Notes under the pieces: model-generated
Seen by the model: only the letters and a program-made list of their open reading frames with translations
The model's database searches: none
What the model was told of the DNA's origin: nothing
Program-made: the position numbers and the translations under genes
In this document: in pieces, positions 25,194-37,200 of the stretch
Layout of the letters: each line of letters opens with the position of its first letter
Position numbering within the stretch: position 1 is the stretch's first letter
From: Syngnathus acus
Taxonomy: Eukaryota > Chordata > Actinopteri > Syngnathiformes > Syngnathidae
Assembly: GCF_901709675.1 (NCBI RefSeq)
Contig: NC_051106.1
Location: 4,352,001 to 4,416,000, forward strand
Reading direction: 5' to 3'
Length of the DNA stretch: 64,000 bases

Positions 25194-28100
25194 CATCGAG
25201 AAAGTAAGAATCTGAGACTAGAACATACTTGCTGTTGGGGTTGGAACACCTTGGGAGATATGAAGATGGAGACATTCCAAAAAGTTGCCCAAACTACCTC
25301 ATCAGGCTTCTGTCAATATAGAAGAGCATTGGCATAGAAAGCCATGTGACAGGAGCCTTGTAAAGTGACCTCAAATTACACAAAATGTTCTCAACTTGCA
25401 TGCACGAGCGATTTGAGTCTGTCTAATAAGAATAACCAGCATGAAAGGCACCTTTCTTGCCATGGGGCCATGTTGGCAAGCTGTATCCTGGTCACTGATG
25501 GAGAAAGTTGACAAGGACAAACGGACCAGATGACTTGTTCCTGCTCTCGCCTTGCCTGCAGAAGATAAAAAGACGGATCAGCTTCATTTATCTTTCGGGA
25601 TTAATTCCATCTCCAGCTCATGCTGGTGCCAATGCAAAGCGTTCAATTTCAGATAACATTGTTTATACTGTTTCATTCAGTGGCTTCATTAGTTGGAATG
25701 TGTATTGCAATCAAAATAATGTCATGGGTGACGGATGTATTTGACATGATCATATAGGTTAAAAATCTGTAGGAAAATCATGGCAACTCAAAATTATTGT
25801 ACTTTTTTTGTTTTTTTGTGTATCACCTCATGGCACCATATGATAAACTCATATTTATTTACACAATACTGATAATATTGAGAATATGATCCAGTGTAAA
25901 ACTGGAGTCACACACATCAATTTTAACACTGAATGTCAAACTTCTAGTGCCAAATTTATTTTTAAAAAAAAGAATACTATGACTATTATATTTTTTAAGA
26001 TTCAAATAAGTTTATACTATATAAAATATAACCAGATATTTTGAATCCCTGAGGCAGTCCACCATTCAACAGATGCGATATTCAGTTTGAGCAGAGACAC
26101 ACATGGGGGTCATTTGCATATTTTAACTTCCTGGCTCTGCCCAAAAGAGGTGACCTTTGTTTCCATTCAACATCTGCCACCCTGTACTTCATCTGATGGC
26201 GACTGCACTTTACAGTATGCCACTAATGAGATTTCTCTCCACTGTCTCGTTGTGTCATTCAGCAATGTGAATCCCCCGGGTTTGGAAAAGAAAAAAAAAA
26301 AACATGCAAATATAAAACATTAATGTAGAACACGCTGGAAGAATAATGTTCGGCGTCTTGTCTTTTATGTGCCGCCGCATGCTGTCTCCCCTCTCGCGGT
26401 AATCAGCGCCGTGATACACAAGGTCGTGGATGAAGCCGATTGGATTGACAGTGTGAGATCTCACACTATGCCAGAAATGAAATGAAGGTGTTTGATAGAT
26501 GAATAGAAAGTGCAGGCAGACTGCCGCATTTGCTCAGGTGTGAAATTAAACCGGAAGGAAAGAGACGTGGCTCGGGATTATGCAACGCAATCGGAGCAGC
26601 CCTCCAGCATGTATAATTGATGGAAATAACTCAAGTCTTTACTACATCATCATCAAGAGAATGGAATGAATCACTAACTTATAAGGTGGAATCCACCGGC
26701 TGAATATTTTCCACATTTATCTTGAACTTGTTGCACTTTCAAAACATATTTTGGTATTCAAGTCAATAAAACGACCTAATATGAAAAAGAAAGTGAATAT
26801 GTGCCTATCGCCAGAAGGAGCCTAGCCAAAGCTCATCCAGATAAGAAAAAAAAACCAAAATCAGTGAGAAGAAAATGTAATCTAAAAGAAAATATCGGCG
26901 AAGATACCAAGTCAGCTGTCAGTAGGGATACCCGCAAACCCTACCAGCAGCAATCACAATCCATATTTCATACTACAGTGTGTGTATGCGTGTGTGTTGG
27001 CTGTGTTAGATGGGGTGGGGAGAAATGCAGAGGATGCTGAATTATTGAGTTGAATTTTCACGGGCTGAAGGTCAGCGAGCCCTGAAAACAGAAAAAAAAA
27101 AAACATGTCCGATTAAAAATTAATGTTTTCTTATAAGCTGCCACGCCATGCGCTGCAATAACAAACCTTGCACAGATGATTATTCCGAGAGCCGACACTT
27201 TCGGAATCATCTTCCGTGAAAGGATACACCGAAAAAAAATCGTCACAAGTCACAGGGAAGCGAGGTGTATAAAATAACACGCATGACCAGAAAGGACAGA
27301 TGGGGCGGAATCTCCAAGTTTGAACACAATCTGTTCCAGATGCTGGTCAAGCTCCAGGGTCCATTTATTCAGAATATAAGAAATCATTAAGGGGCAGTAC
27401 GGTGGGTTTTGAATTTCAGGGTTACAAATTGTGTACTTGTGTGAATGCTAGCTGGTGATTGGTCCATCTATGATAGCCTCCATCTCACCCGCAACATTTG
27501 CGGACTAATTGGAATATTAGTGTAAAACTGGCAGAATGACTCAGGCTTGTTGCTTGTCCTCTTAATGAGCGTTGTCCTCATTAAAATATCATCAGCCATC
27601 TCTTATACGGCTTAATTGATATTTCATTAGAACCTTTCTATTTAAGGTTTTTAATGGCTTGCGAGGCAGGCAAAGCTGTTACTGGCACTCTTGGCAGGGT
27701 TCTTGCCAGCCTCGACGGACTTCGAATGAAATGGAATAATAAAAGAAGCGGAATTTATGCTTTTACCCTTTGGAGGCAGGTTTGGATGAGTCATTAAGCG
27801 GACCACATGTCTCTCGTCTTGCACAGAGATGTGTGCAAGGTGTTAAATGGCACAAAACCACAAAAAAAACCCAAAACAAGAATTTGACCAATACAAAACT
27901 CCTTCGGAGCAGGATTGCCTCATCACCGCTTCATCTGACGTAACACCAAATATGACATTGGCTCTATAGCAGTAAGCCCCAGCCTCCTCATAACTTCTTG
28001 ATGAATGTTAATGGTGGACGCCGAGCTTGTCCGGGATGGATGTAGTGGCAATAGGAATAGTCGATGTGGACGTTAGAAAGCAATGAAGGGTAACTATTAA

Positions 28101-31100
28101 AGCACTTCATAGATTGATCCTTTCCAAAGGACCGTCCGTTTTCTGCACCTGTCCTGTGCTCATGGACCGCGTGACAACCGGCCCCCGAGTCCACTTTCCA
28201 TTCCTCAATGGTGTAATTTGCTTGGTGGACGCTGAAATGGAGCGTAATGGCGGAGGTGGCAGAAGCCTGCAGATCTCATTCGGTGTTCAATCACTATGGT
28301 GAGCTCACAGATGAGTAAGATGATGAGAGACTACTGAGTCGGGGTGGTTCAACTAAGGCGGTGTCCGTTGACCGGTAACATTAAAAAGACGTCATTACAC
28401 GACTTGCACGGTTTGATTAAAGATGAACAATCGTGTGTGTGGTTGTGTGTATTCGAACCAACCACTGTGTGATAGGAGTAGGGGGTGACGCAGGACACAG
28501 CGAGCTGATCAAAGCAATGAGACTTTGATGAATGTTCTTCATTAGGCAAACCCGAGTGATTTTAAAAGCGAGGGCAAGGGAGGAAGACAAAGAAAAAAGG
28601 GAAAGGGTGGACGGATAGATTACAGAACATGAGCAACACCATGAAATAATATTGCAATCTATATTTAGAGGGAAATTTCCTTTCTATAGGTCTTTGATGT
28701 GCAGTTTCCATCGTGGCCACTGGGTGGGGACAGCTGTCCTCTTAGTTTAAGGTTTCACCTACCCTTGCTCAAGTCTAGCAAATGTTTTAGTTTGACCTGT
28801 AGCTTCCTCTGAATTAATGTAAAATAAATGAGTGTCAAAGCCAGGGAGTGATGTGTTAATGTGAGGAAATGAATTATGTGCACTTGTTATACACACAGAC
28901 ACTCTGTGGGATAAGCCGTATAGTCTTTCTGACTGATTGGGCTGTGGATGAAGGTTGACATGTTGCAAATGGGTGACAACGGATAACCGCCACTTGCGTT
29001 CATTAATAACTACAACTTGATTATGAAGTTAAAGTCAAACGGTTATTATTGCATAGGTAACCTGAGCCCATGTGTCCTAGAGGGAGATTAATGGCTGGCG
29101 GAATAAGGGAAGCCAAGCAACTGATTGCACAAAAAGTAAATCAATTTGGCACACCGTCTGTCTGTGGCTTGGGTAAAAAAAAAAAAAAAAGAAAATCGAG
29201 ACATAACTGTGTTTTTTTTGTTTGTAGAAATACACAAGATCCAATTTAGAAGATATGAATACCAGTCTGGGATCCTCAGCAGGGAAATTAAATGGACAGT
29301 AATGAATGGGTGAATGCTATTTCCCAAGTCTACCTCACGCTTCCACATACAGCAGTCAATTCAATTCCTCTTCCATTTTATTTCAGATAATCTACTCATA
29401 TATTGGAAGTCGGTAAATGGAAAGAAGAAAAATAATACAAGGACACCTGCAGAATATACTAGCAGCATACTTTTACAGTGATATGCATCAACTTTATAGG
29501 ACAAAAGAGGAGGACCTGGACTACCTCCAAAGCAAAATTCTGCACCCGCTCATTTTTCTTCATATGAACAATTAATGGCAGGGCTTTTACCCCTCCCTCC
29601 TTCTTAAAGGGCATCTCATGAGTGATAAACTCCGAATGCAAAAGGGGTTTGAAACGTGCTAAAGTGCTTTGAGGGCTGAAGGCACACGGGGAGGTCTGGT
29701 GATAAACTGTGCAGAGAGCAGCAGTTGGATATGGGATAAATGCAGCGAAAAATAGGCCTATAAAAGAGAGAGGAAAATAAAGTGGGACCACATACTGTAT
29801 AGTAGTTGTCTCTTAGGATGTACTTGGAGAATAAGTGCTGGGCAGCAATTCATGAAAGCATTGTGATGAGAGGTTGAGAAGTTGTGATGACAACCTGGGC
29901 CCTGAATCTGGAAGCGCTTTATGCTAATTTAAAAATAAACAATTCCATTTTTTATTCATTCGGTGATGTGGTCAGTCAATAGTTTAAGAAAAGCCCGAGT
30001 TCAAATCCTAAATACGAACATTCATTATAAATACGAATCATGCTGCCCATCATGTAAAAGGGAATAGTTAATACGAAGACTTTGATAAAGACATATTTTA
30101 TGCATGCATCTTATAAAAGGGTTTAAAAAAAAATCCGTTTCCTCAAAAATTACTTCAGAAACATCCTATGGTCATTAATTAAGGCCATCGACTTGAAAAA
30201 AACTGAAAAGTCCAGAAGTATGCATTTTCGATGAGTTTAAAATATTGCTGATTATTTTTCCGCTGTTAAATTTGTGTAAGTGGCCATGGGTTGCTATAAA
30301 TAGAAAGTGTTGCACTTGACATTTGGTATTACTGGATGCTTTGGAAAAGCATTACCATCTGGGCAGTTGTTACAGCAAGAAAACCATAATAGTGTACAAA
30401 ACTGTTGAGCTGCAACCTTTGTTCCAGAAATAATTCCTGGCAGCTCCCCAGTCGAAGTCTTGAGGGACCGAAAATCATTGCACAAAAATGAATTAAGCCA
30501 AGCACCTAACATCATTTTCTTTTTATGAGGCATAATAACTTTAGAACATTTTAACCATGTCACATGACATCACGTGCATATGATAGTCATTATCAATCGT
30601 TAAATGAGTCCCTAAACTCACACAAGAATAGCGCAAAAATGTCACAAATAGGATTAAAGATTTGAGATGAGACCAGATTGGCAGTTCTCTATAGCTTCAT
30701 CAATTTTCTAGATCAGAGTTGATCTCCAAACAATTGTGTCTGCACTCATTCATCGGAGCGTAATCCCGTATTGAGGAGTAATCCACAGGCTGAGCAGTCA
30801 AAGAGTGCTCTCCTTTAGCCAGCCAAGCCGAACTGAAGTGGTTGAGGGGATTTTAGACCACTCACCCACTTCTGTCTGCAGGGTCAAAGAGAGTTGAAGG
30901 AAAAAACTAAACAAAAAAACCCGACTAACCAGCACTGCAAGTTGTACGATACTGCATGCACACACTTATCAAGGCATACTGAAATCTGATTGGCTAAAGC
31001 TTTGCGCCATTCATAATGATATTAAGCTAGCAACATTGATGAGACTGCTTTTATCGTCATTGGGTGGACTCTAAATTTACAATTCTTTCTTGTGACTAAA

Positions 31101-31207
31101 ATGAAAATAAAACTCCCAACTCATTAAAAAGCAATTTTCAAACTTAACTTCAGGAAACCACGAGTAGCTTAAATATCAGCCGCACAGTGACCCAGACGTC
31201 ACCTTAC

Positions 31208-31259
31208 CTGGTGGATCTGTGGCTCTCTGCCTTATCGCCATTATGCAGACGCCAGCCAT
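31208..31259 (-). CDS. Candidate first coding exon of the consortin-like gene
   Basis: On the minus strand an ATG at 31259 opens 17 codons (MAGVCIMAIRQRATDPP) and ends one base into a codon at a CAG|GTAAGG donor. The next known exon (17021-16969) needs exactly one carried base, so the join is in frame and yields a complete 430-aa reading frame to the stop at 7797. The possible exon begins after a TTACAG acceptor near 31272, preceded by a modest pyrimidine tract. The context of the ATG is poor at -3 and good at +4. I do not recognise this N-terminus from the family. It could be chance, since a phase match alone is one in three. It implies an intron of about 14 kb. Confidence 0.33.
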
Positions 31260-34200
31260 AACAAACAACCTGTAATCCTCTTAACGCAGAAGAAAAACAC
31301 TGGCTCCGCACACCCATATCGCTATTAAAAGAGTGTGACAAGAATGATTCACTTCTCCATTCACAACATACTATTCCTTCCTTTTTCCTGAGATAAACAA
31401 AAGATAATCTGTGACGATCGGAAATGGTGGTTGAGCATATTTGTTTGCTCGAAATGTCGATTTTATTTCACGATATTAAAATCCTAACAAGACGCTGGGT
31501 TACCGTGTCATCAATGTCCTTGTGTCTCCAAAATGCCCGCAACTGTCACTGGCTTGGCACAGTCCTTGAATAGGAGTAATTAATGCTCTCACATCTGGTG
31601 GGAGTTCCCTCATGCCTTTCTGAAATTTGGCCCTTTCTTGGTCGCTTGCCATGCCCTCCATAAACCCCCACCCCTCATCTTTAAAATGCCTGTTTTTCTT
31701 TCTATCTAAAACCAAAGTGATCAATTATATGACACGGCTCCCGTCTCAGAGAGTTAAGATATTGTATCCATCCTCATGGTAACTTAGCCGACGTTTGGCT
31801 GTCAGCGTTGATACGAGCCTGTCTCTGTCTTTGTCACCTTAGCTATTGCCCTGCGTTTGATCTACGCGCCATGCTAACTCGTGATGCTTGCTTGTGCAGA
31901 GATGAAACGGTTTCATTCTGGCAACCTGAGCAAAGCAGGTCCCCTGCCACTGATCCTTAAGCAGTTTGGCCTCTCGCTGGAATTGCACATCACAAGCTCA
32001 CAGGGAATGAGCGAGTAGAAAATAAACAGTTGGCGTGGATATGTACCCCGGGCAATTACTCACAACAGATGTGAGTCATGCTAAACTCAGTCAATGAGAG
32101 AGAAAAGAAAATTAAATTAGGGAATGTTTATATTTCTTCGTTTGTACTCTAGCTGGATGTAGCAGGCAGTGATATTAGATTCATGACATAATGTAGTAAA
32201 ACTGTTTTTTTTTGCTAGTATATATGCAGTTGAACCAAAATATTTTGACAACCTCAAGGTCATCTGAAAATATGGTGGGAAAAATATGACTCAGAAGCTG
32301 AAAAAAAAAGGGTTGTACTATCATAATAAGAACTCTTGCGACTTATTGCATAGCTTGCAAAACGTACTTCAGCAACTAAGCCATTTCAAATTTATTTTGC
32401 TTTTTTTTTGACTTTTGTGTGAAGGGTATCAGGAATAACAAAGAAAAAGTTGTGATGATGACTATGAGATACCACCAAAATGACTATATACATATATATT
32501 AGTGTTTACTTTCAATGTTTATGAAGATATGGCATGATATTGGTAACAATCTGCTCCAGCAATACATGATAGATAAAAAAAAAAAAATCTGCTCTTTGAT
32601 ACAAGCCAAGCTAGGTTGCAATTGGATAGCAGATAATGAGCTCGTCCACCGCAGTCTAACAAGTGGATGGGTGTCAAATTAAGTCATGAATGGAGAAAGA
32701 TGATGAGTGCAGCTGCTCCCATGTTACTGTAGTAAAGTAAACAGCAGCTGGTTTGTGACATATTTTAAAATTCTGAGCAGGTCCAAATTAACTTGGACAA
32801 GGACTATAAGTGGAAATGACCCGAATGATACAGAATGAGGATTCATTGCTAGGGCACCGATGGGGGAAGCTTCAATCACAAATTTTACTCAACAGGGAAA
32901 TGTCAAAATAGGTCTACTTGAATCGATTAAGCACCCAATTTCTTTCCAAAAATCTACACAGGTTACTACATGATGTGACCTAAGGTTGTATTTTTGAACA
33001 TCCAGGAGCTCAGCTGTCAAAAGCAATACTCTGATAAGTGTCCATTCAGCCACACATCCTGCTTAAGTCCTCTGGCTCTGTTCATTTCCCTGGCTCTGCA
33101 TGGAGCAACTGATGGGTTGTGAGAGGACCGTGTCTCGCCATTATCACTCACAGCATGAGGTCATGTGTGGACAGACGAGGGCTGGCGGAGAACTACAGAT
33201 GTGTTTCCCTTTTAAAAGCTCTGTTTTTTAAAGTTGTTTACCCTCGGAGAAGCACACAAGGGATTTTAAAAATGTGCCAATGCACTGCAGTGATTTTTTT
33301 TCCCCCTTATTTTTTAAGTCTAGTATGGCAGATCAGACTCACTGATATAGAAAGGGAACATTAGTGATGGAGACAATTCAAAGGGGTATATTGATTGATT
33401 CCTCGACGCAGAGGGGGGTGGGGGGGTTTTGGGGGATCTACCTGCAGATTGCTAGTTTTGTGTGTGGGGGGGTGCAAATAAATATTCAGCAGAGATGCAC
33501 ATAGGTGAAAGGCCAGCCCACTATGAACACATTAATAAAGATGCTCCCCTCTGTCCTAGTGCAATTAGAGCTGTAGTTGCTGTAATTGGTGTCCCAAGAT
33601 GCTTTCAGAGCAACTGGACCAAACTGCAAATTGAATTTCTATCTATTTGATGGCTGTGGCTTGACCACCAGAAATTCAGCCACCTCCCATACGGATCTGG
33701 GTTTATATGTTTAATCTAGTTTGAGATAGAAGTTGCTGTTTGGATTGAAGACTTTGCAAAAGCAGTGTAGCAGATGCAATGTCTCGTTTTTTGGCAAAAA
33801 TGCCGTTTATAAGATGTTGTGTGGTGGTAACTCTAGGCCAATAGAGGTACTGTGGTCCAAGAAGAGGGCTGCTGGACCTGATAAGACCTAATCTGCTACT
33901 TTCCTAGCTAGCCCTCAGTAGCCTCAAAGACCTGCAGTCCAAACACAAAGAAAACAACTGGGCATATGAAGACACTCCGGGCTTCGCTGGAAATTCAAAG
34001 AAAAACTCTGTCGACAATAAATCAGAGCTCTCACCCCGGAGGAGCGCTGAATTTAATGAAGTGAGGCGTTTCGGAAAAGACAAAGGGATATTTTCACAAG
34101 CAGCATTAACATTAATACTTTAAACGGGAGAGGTGACGATTCAATTTAGAATCTAGTCTCTTCTCTGTCATCAATGAGAACTAATACATCAACAGCCCAG

Positions 34201-37200
34201 TGAGTAATTAGGGCTTCCAGGCTATCTTTAGATGGATCAAGGTATTACTAGCCACAGGCACAGGAAATGAGTTGAGTCAAAATCATTTATATTGTTCAAA
34301 CAAATTGAAGCTGAAAGCGCTCGTCCACACCGTGCCTCGGCATTGTTCAAAATTCATGCCGGCAAATGAGCAAAGACCCGCATTCAATTTCACAACAATC
34401 TACAATTCCTGCTACGTGAGGGCAATTCCACATAGGAGAGATTCCAACTAATCATACCTCATGAATTGTGTAGGAAGGTGTGCAACTTCAAAATGAAGGT
34501 GACTCTGTGGAGGACAAAGAAACATGGCGGCTTTTCTATCTTGACCTGAAGTCTCTGCCCCATTGCATGCCTTAAAACAGATTTGTTCTCCTAAATAAAC
34601 AAAAGAAAATCCTCCTATTGTAACCAGTCAATTAAACCACCAGAGAATGGTGCAAAAAATATTCTTTTCATTCCATAGACTCAAATAGTTAACATCATAA
34701 TACACACCAATGGTTCATTTTCTTTAATCAAATCATCCTGAGTCAAAACGTGATCCATCTCCCTCTCTCTAACGTGCACCATGCACCGAGACCAAGATAT
34801 TACCCCATGAGATTCCATTTCCACTCCACAGATTACAGTCGCAATGCTTAAATGCTGATTGAAGATTATTTAATCATCTCCAAGTGTATGTCTGTGCATA
34901 TCTTAAAACCAGAAAAGATTGAAATAAAACTCTGTTCAGAGACTCTAATTATGGAAATCCGGAGAAGAAATATTAAACTAATCACTTGTCATTTACATCT
35001 TCAAAGGATATTATCCATTTAATTCAGTGAAGAAAGTATTGGGAATGTATTCATCACCATGTACATGTTTCAAAAACTTTACTAGAGGTAGCAAAGGGAT
35101 ACGATCATGTGGAATCTCATCTCCAGCTACAACTACAGAAATTCTTTATTAAAATGGGCCACTTATTTTTGGATGCAATGATCATTTCAGTTCTGGTGAA
35201 GTCTGCAAATAAACAGCAATACAAAGAAAGTATTCTCATTATATGGCTGCTGGCCTTAAGCAGACAAACTTGATTTGAGAGAAGATTGAGGGCAACAAGA
35301 AAATGGACAGCCGGAAGAAGAGCTCAATCACTATGATGTCAAGTCCTATCTATGAGAAACAAACCTTCTCCCAGAAGCTGTTATTTCTATCACAAGTTAT
35401 GTCCACACTAGAAAACTAGCTTGGTAAAGTTAAGATTGAGTCCCGAGTGGTCCGCCTGAATATAAATCTATCTGTTAGCTCAGGTGAGAAGAGTCCAAGA
35501 GCGTGCATGAAGACACATGCACATGCTAGCACAACAAAATTCTTTGAGTACACACACTCACACACACCCGGAATATAATCATTCATAGCAGCTTGCAGCT
35601 ATCACTCGAAAGCAATGAAAGGCAGTCTGAAGGGAGAGGAAAGTAATAGGATTGCTCAATTAGGTGCCAAATGGCTTTCTGGGGGCCACTATTTCATCTC
35701 CTCTGCCACTGTAAGCAAACTGGAAGAAAAAGTATTGGCTTCGGAGAAGGTGAGCAAGGACGTACAATCAGCTGCTTATCGGATGATTTTTATTGCCTTT
35801 ACAATGTGAGTGATTCTATAGACTGCATCGAGTCTCTTGAGGTTTAGCCAGCCAAGTTGTTGACATGCAGAATCAAGCACGTTCAATTTCACAAAATGCT
35901 TTACGCTGTAATTCGATTTCTTTTGCACCGGGCAAAAACATACGAGAGAAATGGAGATTTTGATCTAAACCCGTGGCTATAACAATCCTATTGATGAGTC
36001 TATGATGAAGTTTCTTTGACTGACATTATGGGATTTCCAACCAAACACTGTATAGTAAGTGTGCAAGTTAGCGTATTACTAATTCAGTATGGTCTTGTTG
36101 TCCATATCCTCTCCCTGGTCTGCTCCTCCCAAGAAACCCTGCTTCAATTGTGTTTGGCAGATCGGTGGTACGGAATTGCTAGAATCCCTGACCAGAGCAG
36201 AAATGAGAATATCAATAAAAACAGACAGTGGATGATCTTTGCTTGTGGCAAAAAGTGCTCTGCAGCAAGCATCGTATACTGGCTGGTGAGGTTTGTAATT
36301 ACATTCTCCTGAATAATTGAATCACTGTCCTGGGGCTGTAAGTTCATCTAACATAATGTTCAATATTACATTATCATATTTATGTAGAAATGTATAAATT
36401 CTTTTTTTACCAGCCATCTTTCTGCCAATGTTTCCGGGAGACATTTTAAATGGCAAAACGTGTGGGTCAGCACAGATGATGACGACGACGCTAACCGGAA
36501 TGTGTGCTGCGGTGAGTCCGGCGACCTCTGTGCTCTCATCGCATATCATGAATCCAAACAGCTTTGGCGCCTCGCCTTGGCTGACTCTTAGACGGTGATC
36601 TTCGCTACTGTGGCAGTTATCTGTGGAAGGGCGAGGTGATGGCTGCACCCATAAATTGCCGCTGGGCTTTATGGCAGCACGGCAGCAGAGCAGGACTTGT
36701 CAGTTCATTATCACTGTAGTATAGCTTTCCGTTTTCATGATGTCTGCCTGCTCTGCAAGAATTTATCTCCAGCGGTGTAGATATTTATATATCACTGTGG
36801 ATTCCCTATCTAACACGAAGCTGAGGCCTCAAATGGAATTATTCACACCTACCATAGTCGGATTTGTTTCAGGTGTTGATTGATCGTGGCTTTGTTTACA
36901 CTTTCATCTTCTGTGTTCACATTCATGACCTTTACTGAAGAAGAAAAAAACCTTCCTTATCTCCTTTGCCTTAATTAACCATCCATGTGGCAACAACCTT
37001 ACGACACAAAACATAATCGCACCATTATTATCTTGTTATCGGACATTGCAGGGGGTTAATATCTTTCCTAATTCCCATTAGTGCCAAATGGAGGCATGTA
37101 TGCACTTCTAAGATTGCCTGAACGACTCTTTTATTTTAAACGGAGACAATAATTCTAATTGACTCTGTCACATCTTCATTTAGCAAAGCTGCAGCTACAT

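Larger units (their letters stand above)
17022..31207. other. Probable large intron of the consortin-like gene
   Basis: I see no recognisable protein-coding exon. It contains foldback elements at 17.7, 23.5 and 24.9 kb, the 117-bp tandem duplication, and high-complexity blocks (for example 24.55-24.73 and 27.52-27.72 kb). Perfect octamer motifs ATTTGCAT occur near 24107 and 26114. Whether it is intron or intergenic depends on the candidate exon at 31.2 kb. Confidence 0.4.

Noticed and set aside
30866-30875. Ten-base minus-strand microexon between CCCTGCAG and GTGAGTGG
   Set aside because: Both splice sites look good, but ten bases would break the phase between the candidate first exon and the next one, and no protein similarity supports it.
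31500-31724. Minus-strand 74-codon open frame with a protein-like composition
   Set aside because: No family resemblance, no splice sites placing it in a gene, and a length expected by chance in this much DNA.
35713-35749. Plus-strand exon-like segment (KLEEKVLASEK) ending GAG AAG|GTGAGC
   Set aside because: The peptide is low in information and matches no family I know. No flanking exons with compatible phase were seen.
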